Source: Clostridium_AM sp963780135
GTDB lineage: Bacteria; Bacillota; Clostridia; Clostridiales; Clostridiaceae
Assembly (NCBI GenBank): GCA_963780135.1
Contig: CAWAAR010000001.1
Span: forward strand, 682,001-746,000
Length of the DNA stretch: 64,000 nucleotides
Reading direction: 5' to 3'
Under the pieces are notes generated by a model, which was not told the origin of the DNA, searched no databases, and saw only the letters and a program-made list of their open reading frames with translations. Shown here piece after piece: positions 18,321 through 28,121 of the stretch; position 1 is the first letter of the stretch, and each line of letters starts with the position of its first letter. The position numbers were made by a program, and so were the translations under genes.

Positions 18321-19112
18321 TTATCTACCCTTCATACTATTTACAAGTCCCCACATCTCATCTCCAGTTTTCATTGCTTTAATATTTAAATCAAAGGCTC
18401 GTTGTGCTATTATCATATCCGTCATTTCCTTAGCAGCATCCACATTTGATTCTTCTAATTTTCCCTGAAGTATATTAGTTTTTTGTGTAACATTAATCTG
18501 CGCTCCTGGATTTGCCACATATAAATTGTCTCCTATAGACCTCAGCGCTTCCTGACCAACTGGATTATAAGTATTAATCTTACCATAATATACGCTATCG
18601 TTATCAACATTTACATAAACTTCTCCATTTTCTTTAACTGAAAAGTTATCTTGAGTAAATGCAGTTCCTGAGTTAAATAAATCCGAGCCTTCTTGAGTAA
18701 ATTCCATATCTAATCTATTACCACTTTTATCTACAATGTCGCCATTATTATCTATATTAAAACTTCCTGATCTCTCATAAGCTTTAGTTCCATTAGCTTG
18801 TGTAACTCTAAAATATCCCTCACCATCTATAGCAAAATCTGTTTTAACATCTGTTTGCCTTAAAGGTCCTTGCGTATTATCTCTAATCCATTTAGTAGAC
18901 TTAATACCTGTACCATTTATAGGTTCTTTAGGGGTATTGCCGTTATTTGGATAACCAGTCCTATTTAAAGTTTCAGAAACTAGATCTTGAAAACTTACAT
19001 CTTCTCTTTTATATCCTACGGTGCTTTCATTAGCAATATTATTAGAAATACTATCTAGCTTATCTTGTTGTGCACTCATAGCACTTCTACTGCTCCACAT
19101 AATTCTTAACAC
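18321..19112 (-). CDS. flgG: FlgG-type flagellar rod/hook-basal body protein
   Basis: A 263-residue axial protein. The N-terminal rod motif SISNNIANESTVGYKR and the C-terminal coiled segment (DMIIAQRAFDLNIKAMKTGDEM) are those of FlgE/F/G proteins, with a central domain containing DFAIDGEGYFRV. It should form part of the distal rod, exported by the type III apparatus encoded upstream. FlgF and FlgG are hard to tell apart by eye, so naming relative to the preceding paralogue is tentative. It is the last gene of the operon, 18 bp after flgF. Confidence 0.85.
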   Translation of the reverse strand: MLRIMWSSRSAMSAQQDKLDSISNNIANESTVGYKREDVSFQDLVSETLNRTGYPNNGNTPKEPINGTGIKSTKWIRDNTQGPLRQTDVKTDFAIDGEGYFRVTQANGTKAYERSGSFNIDNNGDIVDKSGNRLDMEFTQEGSDLFNSGTAFTQDNFSVKENGEVYVNVDNDSVYYGKINTYNPVGQEALRSIGDNLYVANPGAQINVTQKTNILQGKLEESNVDAAKEMTDMIIAQRAFDLNIKAMKTGDEMWGLVNSMKGR

Positions 19113-19130
19113 AAAATATCACGCTCCTAT

Positions 19131-19910
19131 TTATTTCACAGCTCCTAATTCATTGGCTGCTTTTGATAAGGTTTCATCAAGTGCTTGTACAACCTTTTGG
19201 TTTGTTTCAAAAATTCTCATTGTAGTCATCATACTAGACATTTCATTCATTACATTTATATTAGATTTTTCTAAGTATTTTTGCCTAACTACAGCTGTAT
19301 TTTCTGTAGGATTTGTACCTTGATAAAGATTATCTCCCACTTTTTTTAAATTATTGTAATCATTAAAATCCGCTGTATATAGTTTGTACATTTTTGTATT
19401 GTTAATACTTATATTTCCACTAGCATCACAACTTAACTCTCCATTTCCCACATTTATAGGGCCTAATGAATTATTTTGCAAATTTCTGCCTAATACAGTA
19501 TCTCCAGAATCATTAACAAGCATTCCACCAATATTTACATGAAAGTGCCCATCTCTTGTATAGTACTGACCATTATCTGCTCCATTATTTCTCTGTACAG
19601 AAAAGAACCCTTTTCCCTCTATAGCAAAATCTGTAGTCTTATCTGTAGATTGTATAGATCCTTGAGTAAAGTCAGTATTTACAGCATCAATTTTACTTCC
19701 AAGACTTATGGACCCTATAACATTTCTAACATTTTTATTTCCAACTACTTTATCATAATTTTGAAGCAGTACATCATCAAATCTTTTAATAGCTAAATTG
19801 TCACTTTTAAACCCCACCGTAGTTGCATTTGCTAAATTATTAGTTATTATATCCTGCTTCGCTTCTTGAGTTATCATTCCTGAAACAGCAGTATAGAGAC
19901 TTCTTATCAT
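19131..19910 (-). CDS. flgF: FlgF-type flagellar rod protein
   Basis: A 259-residue rod/hook family protein. SLYTAVSGMITQ and TNNLANATTVGFKSD are the conserved N-terminal axial motif; DFAIEGKGFFSVQ lies in the centre; the C-terminus ends in an amphipathic helix (MMTTMRIFETNQKVVQALDETL). It is a proximal rod component in the FlgF/FlgG class. Its ATG at 19910 overlaps the stop of the small upstream frame by ATGA, implying translational coupling. Confidence 0.85.
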   Translation of the reverse strand: MIRSLYTAVSGMITQEAKQDIITNNLANATTVGFKSDNLAIKRFDDVLLQNYDKVVGNKNVRNVIGSISLGSKIDAVNTDFTQGSIQSTDKTTDFAIEGKGFFSVQRNNGADNGQYYTRDGHFHVNIGGMLVNDSGDTVLGRNLQNNSLGPINVGNGELSCDASGNISINNTKMYKLYTADFNDYNNLKKVGDNLYQGTNPTENTAVVRQKYLEKSNINVMNEMSSMMTTMRIFETNQKVVQALDETLSKAANELGAVK

Positions 19911-20134
19911 TTGCCCACTCCCTTATCATTAATCACTTTAACTTCGTCTGGATATATCATTCCCATAGATCTTGCTTTGTCTTCCACTTTAACTTTACTC
20001 ATTTCATAATTGACTTTAACTCCAGTCATAATAACTGTAGATATGATAATACCAATTCCTATTCCTATTAATAATTTTCTATCACTTAAAAAATCTATTA
20101 AAGTTTTTATTTTATGTATAATTCTTTTATTAAT
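19907..20134 (-). CDS. Small membrane protein in the flagellar operon, apparent ATT start
   Basis: An intact 75-codon frame fills the gap between the swrB-like gene and flgF. It has a basic N-terminus (INKRIIHKIKT), one membrane segment (LLIGIGIGIIISTVIMTGVK, about 21-40) and a hydrophilic tail (EDKARSMGMIYPDEVKVIND). No ATG, GTG or TTG occurs before the membrane segment. An ATT at 20134 has AAGGGGG 7-8 nt upstream, inside the end of the previous gene. The stop overlaps the flgF start (ATGA). ATT is a rare start (known from infC), so a sequencing error is the alternative. Confidence 0.6.
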   Translation of the reverse strand: MNKRIIHKIKTLIDFLSDRKLLIGIGIGIIISTVIMTGVKVNYEMSKVKVEDKARSMGMIYPDEVKVINDKGVGK

Positions 20135-20655
20135 AGTACTTCCCCCTTACCAATACCTAAATCTTCAGCTATTTCATCTACAGATAATCCTTCATTTAAC
20201 ATTTGATTTATTTTATCTATTTTCACACCATTGTTCCCTACTTTAATATTTTCGGATACTTTTGGTACATTATTTACTATATTTTTATTATCTTCTTTTT
20301 TTATTTCTATTTCATCTTCCTTTTCCTTTTCCATTTCTGTTTCAATTCCTATTTCGACCTGTTTATCTATAACTTTTTTATGAGTTTGATTTTTTTGTTT
20401 ATAAATAACATATTGTTCTAAATTTATTTTGTCCTTCAAATCTTCTATTTCTTTTTGTAATTCTAGTATAGTTTCGGAAAATTCTTTCTTAACTTTACCA
20501 ATTTCCACTTCATAATCTGTTAAATCTTCTTTTTTGTTATTTAATACATTCATAAAAGCTTTTTTTTCTTTTTTAACCGCATTAAAATTTAATACTATTA
20601 ACAATATTCCTGTTGTAATTAGCAGAATTATAATTACAATCATATATTTCCCCAT
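20107..20655 (-). CDS. SwrB-like membrane-anchored coiled-coil protein
   Basis: A 182-residue protein with an N-terminal membrane segment (MIVIIILLITTGILLIVLN), a long charged coiled coil (about 30-125) and a C-terminal helix-turn-helix-like motif (MLNEGLSVDEIAEDLGIGKGEVLLI). It directly follows fliA, the position of swrB in B. subtilis, whose product promotes flagellar assembly. The C-terminal motif and topology support this, but sequence similarity is low, so I give no symbol. It overlaps the following ATT-start frame by 28 bp. Confidence 0.65.
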   Translation of the reverse strand: MGKYMIVIIILLITTGILLIVLNFNAVKKEKKAFMNVLNNKKEDLTDYEVEIGKVKKEFSETILELQKEIEDLKDKINLEQYVIYKQKNQTHKKVIDKQVEIGIETEMEKEKEDEIEIKKEDNKNIVNNVPKVSENIKVGNNGVKIDKINQMLNEGLSVDEIAEDLGIGKGEVLLIKELYIK

Positions 20656-20671
20656 TTCTAATTTAAAATTT

Positions 20672-21400
20672 CTACTGTATATATTTAAGTTTTTGCATAA
20701 CCTTCCTTAAATGTACAATAGCTCTGCTGTGAAGTTGACAAACTCTAGATTCTGATACACTTAACACTTTTCCTATTTCTTTTAACGTAAAACCTTCATA
20801 ATAATATAAAGTTAAAACTGTCTTATCTTTTTCATTGAGCATATCTAATGATTTTGCTAGGTATTCTAACTCTTCTTTTTCTTCTAGGCTTTTTTCTGGG
20901 CTTGGACTTTTATTATCTTGTATAGTACCAATTAAAGGAATATCATCATCCTCTGAAAATATTAAATCTTCTAAAGAAACAATCGATATATAATTTATAT
21001 AATTTTCTATTTCTATCATTTCTTTTAATGTTATTTTAAGTTCATGAGCTATTTCTTTATCAGAAGGTTCTCTCCCCAAACTCTTCTGAAGTCTTTCTAC
21101 TGCAGAATTATACCTATTAAGCTTGTCCATGGCACCTTTGGAAATAGGACTATTTTTTCTTATCTCATCTATCATAGCACCCTTTATTCTTATAGAGGAA
21201 TACGTAGAAAATTTCATTCCTCTAGTATCATCAAATTTACCTATAGCATCCATAAGTCCAAGCATACCGTAGCTAACTAAATCTTCATATTCTATATATT
21301 TAGTTTTGCCTATTATAACTCTAGATGCAATATATTTAACTAATGGTATATATTTTTTCACTAATTCTTCTTTCATGTCTAAGCCCTTAGCCAATGCCAT
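20672..21400 (-). CDS. fliA: Flagellar sigma factor (sigma-28, FliA/SigD)
   Basis: A 242-residue sigma-70 family protein of the FliA/WhiG class. Region 2 shows YEDLVSYGMLGLMDAIGKFDD and FSTYSSIRIKGAMIDEIR. Region 3 begins with LNRYNSAVERLQKSLGREPS, and region 4 has LKEIGKVLSVSESRVCQLHSR. It directs transcription of late flagellar genes such as flagellins. AAAGGGGG lies 9 nt before the ATG, inside the end of the PilZ gene. I could not find a convincing sigma-28 promoter before either flagellin in the window. Confidence 0.93.
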   Translation of the reverse strand: MALAKGLDMKEELVKKYIPLVKYIASRVIIGKTKYIEYEDLVSYGMLGLMDAIGKFDDTRGMKFSTYSSIRIKGAMIDEIRKNSPISKGAMDKLNRYNSAVERLQKSLGREPSDKEIAHELKITLKEMIEIENYINYISIVSLEDLIFSEDDDIPLIGTIQDNKSPSPEKSLEEKEELEYLAKSLDMLNEKDKTVLTLYYYEGFTLKEIGKVLSVSESRVCQLHSRAIVHLRKVMQKLKYIQ

Positions 21401-21404
21401 AGTT

Positions 21405-22079
21405 TTATTCCCCCTTTACTCCATTTTTCATCTGATCTCTCATAATGTGAAAAACCAGCCTTATTATAGTTTCACGAGCATATTTATCTAGTTCTATAAA
21501 ATTAGTTCCATATATAATTTTTGGGTTCTTTCTATCCTTTTCTATTCTTACTACTTTGGCTTTTATAGTAAGGTTTTCTGTTTGTAAAGGGATTGTCAAC
21601 ATTAAAATATCACCATAGTGCACTTTTTCTCCCAATTCTTTATTAACAGCTAATCTTATACCACCACCACTTATATCCAGTGAGTATGCATCAAAGAATT
21701 CTATTTGATTGTTATTTATATTTTCTATACTCTTTTCCATTGGTATTTGTGCACAATACACATTCATCATAAACGGAACTCTTACAAAATTTCTTCTTTG
21801 TATTTTTGTAAACACATCTGGTTTTCTAATCATTATAATAAGTATTTTATCTACTTTTCTTCCTAAAACATCCGTTTGAAAGCCATATATTTCTTTGTCA
21901 TAATAATATACCCCAGTAATTTTTTCTTTTCTCCCTAAAGGTAGATATTTGCCATTACTTACCGGTATACTTATTCCTACATATTCATCTGTAATATCTT
22001 GGATATTACTTTTATAGTCCCCATCTGCCATCTGAATTTCTATTTTACCGTTAATTAAAAACTCTACCTTCTCACTCAT
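21405..22079 (-). CDS. PilZ-domain protein (YcgR-like flagellar brake)
   Basis: A 224-residue protein. The N-terminal half resembles the YcgR N-terminal domain. The second half carries the c-di-GMP-binding PilZ signature RRNFVRVPF and, about 40 residues on, DISGGGIRL. In E. coli YcgR and B. subtilis MotI such proteins slow or disengage the motor when c-di-GMP is bound. It sits between flhG and fliA, where B. subtilis has chemotaxis genes. A c-di-GMP phosphodiesterase gene lies at 55928-56989 in this window. Confidence 0.9.
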   Translation of the reverse strand: MSEKVEFLINGKIEIQMADGDYKSNIQDITDEYVGISIPVSNGKYLPLGRKEKITGVYYYDKEIYGFQTDVLGRKVDKILIIMIRKPDVFTKIQRRNFVRVPFMMNVYCAQIPMEKSIENINNNQIEFFDAYSLDISGGGIRLAVNKELGEKVHYGDILMLTIPLQTENLTIKAKVVRIEKDRKNPKIIYGTNFIELDKYARETIIRLVFHIMRDQMKNGVKGE

Positions 22080-22090
22080 ATAACTACTCC

Positions 22091-22969
22091 TTATGAAAAA
22101 ATATTGAATATTTTCTTGAATAAATCTTGTATATTTTTTCCACTTTTCTCGTTTTCAAAACCCACTAGTTTTTTTGCTATATAATCTACATCTTTAGATA
22201 CACTTGAGTTAGGATAACTAACTAGAAAAGGTTCCTGACTCCTTACAGCTCTAATAAGTTTTTTATCTTCACTCATATTACCTAAATATTGCAATTTTAT
22301 ATTCAAAAATTTATTTACTACATTATTAAATTTATCATACGTAGCCTCTCCTTCTACATCATCTATAGTTTTGTTAACTAAAAGCTTAGCAGAATCCTTC
22401 AACTTAAAATGATTAACAGTTTTTAAAAGACTATAGGCATCTGTAAGCGAAGTAGGTTCTGGAGTGGTAATAAGTATTAATTCCTCACAGCAAGCAATAA
22501 ATCCCAGTACACTTCTATTTACACCTGCACCAGTATCAATGATAATGTAATCAATATCATCTAGTTCTGACAATTTATTTATAAAAGCTTCTCTTTGAAC
22601 TTCTGTTACTTCTTCAAATTTTGAAATACCAGTTCCTCCTGGAAGTAGTTTCACTCCAAAGGTTCCTTCAATTACCACTTCTTCTATAGATTTATTATCA
22701 AATATTATATCATACACATTAAATTTAGGTAAAAATCCCATAAGTACATCATCATTACCCATACCTATATCTGCATCAAATATAAGTACTTTTTTCCCCA
22801 TTTTTTGCAATGCAATAGATACATTTACCACAAAATTACTTTTACCTACTCCTCCTTTACCAGAGGTTACAGTAATAATTCTAGGTTTAGATAAATTTAA
22901 TTTGCTTTCTTTTTTCACTGTTTTTTCTTTTTGTACTAGATTTCTTAATTTTTCAGCTTGATCTATCAT
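22091..22969 (-). CDS. flhG: FlhG, MinD-like ATPase for flagellar number/placement
   Basis: A 292-residue ParA/MinD ATPase (also FleN, YlxH). It has the deviant Walker A TSGKGGVGKSNF, then DADIGMGNDD, and DYIIIDTGAG. The C-terminal end is amphipathic (QDLFKKIFNIFS), like the membrane-targeting helix of MinD. FlhG works with the GTPase FlhF to set flagellar position and number. Its ATG overlaps the flhF stop (ATGA), indicating translational coupling. Confidence 0.92.
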   Translation of the reverse strand: MIDQAEKLRNLVQKEKTVKKESKLNLSKPRIITVTSGKGGVGKSNFVVNVSIALQKMGKKVLIFDADIGMGNDDVLMGFLPKFNVYDIIFDNKSIEEVVIEGTFGVKLLPGGTGISKFEEVTEVQREAFINKLSELDDIDYIIIDTGAGVNRSVLGFIACCEELILITTPEPTSLTDAYSLLKTVNHFKLKDSAKLLVNKTIDDVEGEATYDKFNNVVNKFLNIKLQYLGNMSEDKKLIRAVRSQEPFLVSYPNSSVSKDVDYIAKKLVGFENEKSGKNIQDLFKKIFNIFS

Positions 22970-24162
22970 ACACTATCCTCTCCTAGTACGAGATTAGTTA
23001 TTTCCTTTGAAGTCATTGTTTTTATATCATCTGGTACATTTTGACCTGTAGTAACAAAACTTATAGGCTTCCTTGCACCTTCGCATATATTAAGTATAGA
23101 ACCATAGGTGGAAGTTTCATCTAATTTTGTAATTATTATATTTTTGTAATTTAAAGGTTTATAACCATTAAGTATTACATTTATATCCTTATTTTTTGTA
23201 GTACAACTTATTACAAGATTAATATTATCTGTGTTTACCTTTTCTATAAAAGCCCTAAGTTCTGATATTTGCATAGCATTTTTGCTGCTTCTTCCTGTGG
23301 TGTCTATTAAAACAGCATCGCAGTCTTTCATACTTTCTACAGCTGCTTCAATTTCCTTTATGGTTAAAACTACTTTAAAGGGTATGTTCATAATATCTGC
23401 ATAAGTTTTAAGTTGTTCTACAGCTCCTATTCTATAGGTATCTATAGTTATAAGTCCTACCTTTTTATTCTCCAAAAGTGCCATTTTTCCTGCTAATTTT
23501 GCAATTGTAGTAGTTTTACCAACTCCTGTTGGTCCAACTAATACTATTATATTACTTTCATCCATAGGTTTTACAGTTATAATATCTTCCATTATTTTTC
23601 TTATTTTTTCTTTTTCATTTATACCATCTGGCATTCTCTTCATTTCGTTTATTATAATTTCAATAACTCTATTTTCTATATCAATTTTTTCTAAATATAA
23701 TTGCATTTTTCCTTTTCCAATAGCTGGATTTGATTCTTTCATCATTTCTCCCAGCATATTTTTCATTTCTTTTACTTCATTCATAAGGCTCTCATTAGTT
23801 TTATCTAACAAAGATTTATAATTCTCATCAAAAATCACTTCATTTCGCATTCCACTAGGAACGTTTGCTTTTGTATTATTTGTTCCATTATATTTCTTAT
23901 CTGTATTTAGCTTTTTATCCATTATTTTTTTTATAGCCTGTATGCTTTCCTCCATATTTTGTGAAGTATCCTCTTTTTTAGCACCAGCTTTACTATTATC
24001 TATGGCTGCTGTAACTTCTAAAACTTTCTTAGAAAAAAATCCCAAAAATCCTTTTTTTCTTACTCTTCTCTGGCTTATTATAACAGCATCTTTTCCTAGT
24101 TCATATCTTATTCTAGTAACTGCTTCATTCATGCTATTAACTATATACCTTTTAATTATCAT
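22966..24162 (-). CDS. flhF: FlhF, SRP-type GTPase
   Basis: A 398-residue SRP-family GTPase. A variable basic B domain (about 1-130) precedes the N and G domains with GPTGVGKTTTIAKLA, DTYRIGAVEQLKTY, DTTGRSS and TKLDETSTYG. It marks the site of flagellar assembly at the membrane and is stimulated by FlhG. The start codon shares one base with the flhA stop (TAATG). Confidence 0.95.
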   Translation of the reverse strand: MIIKRYIVNSMNEAVTRIRYELGKDAVIISQRRVRKKGFLGFFSKKVLEVTAAIDNSKAGAKKEDTSQNMEESIQAIKKIMDKKLNTDKKYNGTNNTKANVPSGMRNEVIFDENYKSLLDKTNESLMNEVKEMKNMLGEMMKESNPAIGKGKMQLYLEKIDIENRVIEIIINEMKRMPDGINEKEKIRKIMEDIITVKPMDESNIIVLVGPTGVGKTTTIAKLAGKMALLENKKVGLITIDTYRIGAVEQLKTYADIMNIPFKVVLTIKEIEAAVESMKDCDAVLIDTTGRSSKNAMQISELRAFIEKVNTDNINLVISCTTKNKDINVILNGYKPLNYKNIIITKLDETSTYGSILNICEGARKPISFVTTGQNVPDDIKTMTSKEITNLVLGEDSV

Positions 24163-26228
24163 TATATTGAAACCATCCCTTCAGTTTTTATCTCTATATC
24201 ATTAGGTATTTCATTAAGCGATAAAACATTTACTGCTGGAAAAACCATTTCTATAAGTTTTCTAAAAGCAGGTCTTATTTTAGGAGATACTAATACCACT
24301 GGTTGATTTTCATAAAAATACACAGAATCTAAAGTATTTTTTAGAGAGTTCAATATTTTTCCTGTAGTATCTGGATCTATAGCTGGAAACGATCCCTGCA
24401 TAGATTTTTGTATATTATTTCCTATTAAGTCTTCTATTTGAGGATCAAGTGTAACCACAGTTACAGCACTGCTTTCATCTACTAATGGATTACATATACT
24501 TCTTCCTAGTGAAAATCTTACATATTCAGTTAACACTTCTATATCTTTTGTAGTTCTTGAATTATCTGCTAAAGATTCCATTATAGTTACCATATCCTTC
24601 ACTGGTACTCTTTCCTTTAATAGGTTTTGAAGTACCTTTTGAAGCTCTCCTATAGTAAGTAAGTCTGGTATAAGTTCTTCTACTACAGCACTATATTTTT
24701 CCTTTACAGAATCCACTACAAACTTAACTTCCTGTCTACCAAGTAACTCATAGGAGTGGTTCTTTATAGTTTCTGTTAGATGAGTAACCATAACCGTAGT
24801 AGGATCTACCACTGTATACCCTTTTATTTCTGCCTCTTCTCTTTGATCCTTATTTATCCAAACTGCTGGAATTCCAAAAGATGGTTCTACTGTTGCAATA
24901 CCCTGAATTTCCGTTTCACTATTAGAAGGATCCATACATAAAAGCATATTAGGCATAAGTTCTCCCTTTGCTACTATAGTTCCTCTTATTTTTATTACAT
25001 ATTCATTGGTTTTCAATTGAAGATTGTCTCTTATTCTAATGGGTTGTACTACTATACCCATTTCTATGGCACATTGACTTCTTACAGATGTTACTCTTTG
25101 AAGTAAATCTCCTCCTGAGCTTTCATCTGCCATAGGAATAAGACCATACCCTATCTCTACTTCCATAGGTTCCACAGAAATTAAACTCATTACATTTTCT
25201 GGTTCTTTGCTTTCTGTTTCTGTTATTTCCTGCTGTTCTACTTCCATCTGCTGAACAATTTGTTCCTTTTCATCTTTAAAAAGAAGATAAGCTGCTATAC
25301 CGCAAGCCGCTGCTAAAACTAAAAATGCAAAATGTGGAAGTCCAGGTATTATAGCAAGAAATAAAAGCACTACTGATGCTATAGCGATAACCTTTGGAAA
25401 CCCAGTTAACTGTTTTACAAGAAGACTACCAAAGTTTTGGTCACTACCAGATCTAGTAACTAATATACCTGATGCTGTAGATATTAAAAGCGCTGGTATT
25501 TGTGTTACAAGTCCATCACCTATAGTAAGTTTTGTATAAGTTTGTGCTGCAGTGGATATATCCATACCCAGCATTACAGCACCTATTATGATACCACCTA
25601 TTATATTTATTACTGTAATTATAAGTCCTGCTATGGCATCTCCTTTTATAAATTTAGAAGCACCATCCATTGCTCCATAAAAATCTGCTTCATGCTGTAG
25701 GTTTTCTCTTCTTTGTTTAGCACCACTTTCATCAATAAGTCCTGCATTCAAATCTGCATCTATACTCATTTGTTTTCCAGGCATAGCATCCAAGGTAAAT
25801 CTTGCTGAAACCTCTGATACTCTACCTGCACCAGCAGTTATTACTATAAATTGTATAATTACTATAATAAGAAATATAATTATTCCTACCACATAGTTAC
25901 CACCTACAACAAAAGTTCCAAAAGCGGTAATTACTTCTCCTGCATAACCATCTCTAAGTATTAATCTAGTTGATGATATATTAAGGGCTAATCTAAACAA
26001 AGTAGTTATTAATAGTAAAGTTGGAAATACTGAAAATTGTAAAACCTCTGTAGTAAACATAGTTAAAAGTATAATTACTACAGATACAGTAATATTAAAT
26101 GCTATGAGTATATCTAATATAGTTGCGGGCAATGGTATTATAATCATTAGTACCACTGATATAACTACAAAAGCCATTATTATATCTACATTATCTTTTA
26201 TACTGAACTTTCTTTTTCTATTTTCCAA
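24162..26228 (-). CDS. flhA: FlhA, flagellar type III export gate
   Basis: A 688-residue protein of normal length. About eight membrane segments occupy residues 15-325, with the conserved cytoplasmic loop containing RFTLDAMPGKQMSIDADLNAG. The C-terminal cytoplasmic domain (about 360-688) docks chaperone-substrate complexes in characterised systems. It forms the nonameric export gate with FlhB, FliP, FliQ and FliR, all encoded immediately upstream. Confidence 0.96.
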   Translation of the reverse strand: MENRKRKFSIKDNVDIIMAFVVISVVLMIIIPLPATILDILIAFNITVSVVIILLTMFTTEVLQFSVFPTLLLITTLFRLALNISSTRLILRDGYAGEVITAFGTFVVGGNYVVGIIIFLIIVIIQFIVITAGAGRVSEVSARFTLDAMPGKQMSIDADLNAGLIDESGAKQRRENLQHEADFYGAMDGASKFIKGDAIAGLIITVINIIGGIIIGAVMLGMDISTAAQTYTKLTIGDGLVTQIPALLISTASGILVTRSGSDQNFGSLLVKQLTGFPKVIAIASVVLLFLAIIPGLPHFAFLVLAAACGIAAYLLFKDEKEQIVQQMEVEQQEITETESKEPENVMSLISVEPMEVEIGYGLIPMADESSGGDLLQRVTSVRSQCAIEMGIVVQPIRIRDNLQLKTNEYVIKIRGTIVAKGELMPNMLLCMDPSNSETEIQGIATVEPSFGIPAVWINKDQREEAEIKGYTVVDPTTVMVTHLTETIKNHSYELLGRQEVKFVVDSVKEKYSAVVEELIPDLLTIGELQKVLQNLLKERVPVKDMVTIMESLADNSRTTKDIEVLTEYVRFSLGRSICNPLVDESSAVTVVTLDPQIEDLIGNNIQKSMQGSFPAIDPDTTGKILNSLKNTLDSVYFYENQPVVLVSPKIRPAFRKLIEMVFPAVNVLSLNEIPNDIEIKTEGMVSI

Positions 26229-26243
26229 AATAACACCCCTGTT

Positions 26244-28073
26244 TTATTTCTTTTTCTTGATTTTATATACTAATGCCAATATTTCTGCTACTGCTTCATA
26301 CATATCCATAGGAATTTCTTCATTTAACTCAATTTCGCTATACATAAGCCTTGCAAGGGGCTTATTTTCAATTATAGGTACGTCACTTTCCTTAGCTACT
26401 TCTTTTATTTTTAATGCTATTCTATCTAAACCCTTTGCAACTACTACTGGAGCACTGGTTCCTTCTTCATATTTAAGTGCTACAGCTACATGAGTAGGAT
26501 TAGTTACAACCACAGTAGCTTTAGGAACTTCTTGCATCATTCTGCCCATTGCCATTTCTCTTTGCTTTTGCTTTATTTTACTTTTAAGCTGAGGATCACC
26601 CTCATCCTGTTTATACTCTTCCTTTACTTCCTGTTTAGACATTCTAAGATCCTTGTTAAATTGAAATCTTTGATAAATATAATCAATTAATGCAATAGTA
26701 ATCATTAGTATAGTTACTCTAGAAAATATACTTACTATAAGTTTACCCACTGCCGCTGCTACTGCTGCTGCATTAAGATTTCCAAAAGTAAGTATATATG
26801 CATAATTGTCTTTTACAAATTTATAACATACATAACCTACTACTGATATCATTGCCAAATCTTTAAAAAGTTCCACAACTGTTTTCATAGAAAACATTCT
26901 TTTAAATCCATTTATAGGATTCAGTTTTGATAAATCAGGTTTCAATGGCTCTGATGTAACAAGCGCTCCCGTTTGAAAGAAATTTGCTAATATTCCCATG
27001 CACATAATAGGAAGCACTATTGGTAAAAATAATATTCCTATTCTCCAAACAACTACAAAAGCTATTTTCTGTGCACTACCATAATCTAGTGACATAGTTA
27101 AATAATTATTTAAAAAAAGAATTAAAGTATCTTTAAGCCCATTTCCAACATATCCACTTAACGCCATAATAACTATAGTGGAAGCAAGTAAAGTAAGAGC
27201 CAGTGCTATTTCCTTACTCTTAGCTATTTGTCCTTTTTTTCTTGCATCACTCTTTTTCTTAGGTGTAGCCTCTTCAGTTTTGTCATCAGATGCGAATATT
27301 ATAAGTAGAGGTATGGTTTTGTAAAATCCATTTATAGCATCCTGTATTCCATAAAAAGAGTTTTCTATTATTTTTAAAAATATAGGAAGAGCAAAACAAA
27401 AAGCTCCAAGTCCTACAAGTATTTTTACTGGCATTCCAAGTATCATTATATTTAACTGTGGAACTGTCCTTGCCATAAGTCCCATAGTTATGTCCGTTAT
27501 AAGAATTATCAATACTATAGGTATTGCTATTTTCAACGCTATTTCAAAATATTCAATAAATATTCTTATTATCATATTTATTGACTTTTGAGTTAACCAA
27601 AAGTTTCCTAGCTTTATTACATTAAAGCTACTCATTAAAGCTTTTATAAGCATATGGTGTCCATCTACTATGAAAAAAACCACCATACTAAACCAATATA
27701 ACAGATGTTCTATAAATGTAGTATTACTCTTTGCTGTTGGGTCAAACATTGACATCATTGAAAATCCAACTTGCATATCCATAAGACTACCTGCAAATCG
27801 CACAGTATCAAAACATAAATTTGTTATATAACCTAAAGTAAATCCTGCCACTGCTTCATTCATGCAGTTCATAAAAAAAGGCAAATTATTATTTATATTA
27901 TTAACTCCTGTATAATCAATGCCAGGTATCAATATATATGCCATAACTAATGTTAGGCCTATCTTAACTGCATTTGGAGTTCCCGTTGGGAAAAAAATAG
28001 GAACTACCACAAAAAAACAAAATATTCTAATTGTTATAAGTATTAATGCTGTAAAATATAAAATATCTACCAA
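26244..28073 (-). CDS. FliR-FlhB fusion, flagellar export components
   Basis: A 609-residue fusion. Residues about 1-255 are FliR with six membrane segments. FlhB starts near residue 262 (DDKTEEATPKKKSDARKKGQ), has four membrane segments and a cytoplasmic tail with the self-cleavage motif NPTH near residue 520. FlhB NPTH cleavage switches export specificity from hook to filament. Such fusions are known in Clostridium. No internal stop or frameshift separates the halves. The start is TTG at 28073, with GGGAGGGG just upstream. Confidence 0.95.
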   Translation of the reverse strand: MVDILYFTALILITIRIFCFFVVVPIFFPTGTPNAVKIGLTLVMAYILIPGIDYTGVNNINNNLPFFMNCMNEAVAGFTLGYITNLCFDTVRFAGSLMDMQVGFSMMSMFDPTAKSNTTFIEHLLYWFSMVVFFIVDGHHMLIKALMSSFNVIKLGNFWLTQKSINMIIRIFIEYFEIALKIAIPIVLIILITDITMGLMARTVPQLNIMILGMPVKILVGLGAFCFALPIFLKIIENSFYGIQDAINGFYKTIPLLIIFASDDKTEEATPKKKSDARKKGQIAKSKEIALALTLLASTIVIMALSGYVGNGLKDTLILFLNNYLTMSLDYGSAQKIAFVVVWRIGILFLPIVLPIMCMGILANFFQTGALVTSEPLKPDLSKLNPINGFKRMFSMKTVVELFKDLAMISVVGYVCYKFVKDNYAYILTFGNLNAAAVAAAVGKLIVSIFSRVTILMITIALIDYIYQRFQFNKDLRMSKQEVKEEYKQDEGDPQLKSKIKQKQREMAMGRMMQEVPKATVVVTNPTHVAVALKYEEGTSAPVVVAKGLDRIALKIKEVAKESDVPIIENKPLARLMYSEIELNEEIPMDMYEAVAEILALVYKIKKKK

Positions 28074-28121
28074 AATCCCCTCCCAAACTTATAATTGATC
28101 TTTTACAGCTAGTTTTAATTT

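Noticed and set aside
26244..28073. FliR-FlhB fusion as a novel arrangement
   Set aside because: The fusion is already known in Clostridium, so it is annotated but not reported as new.
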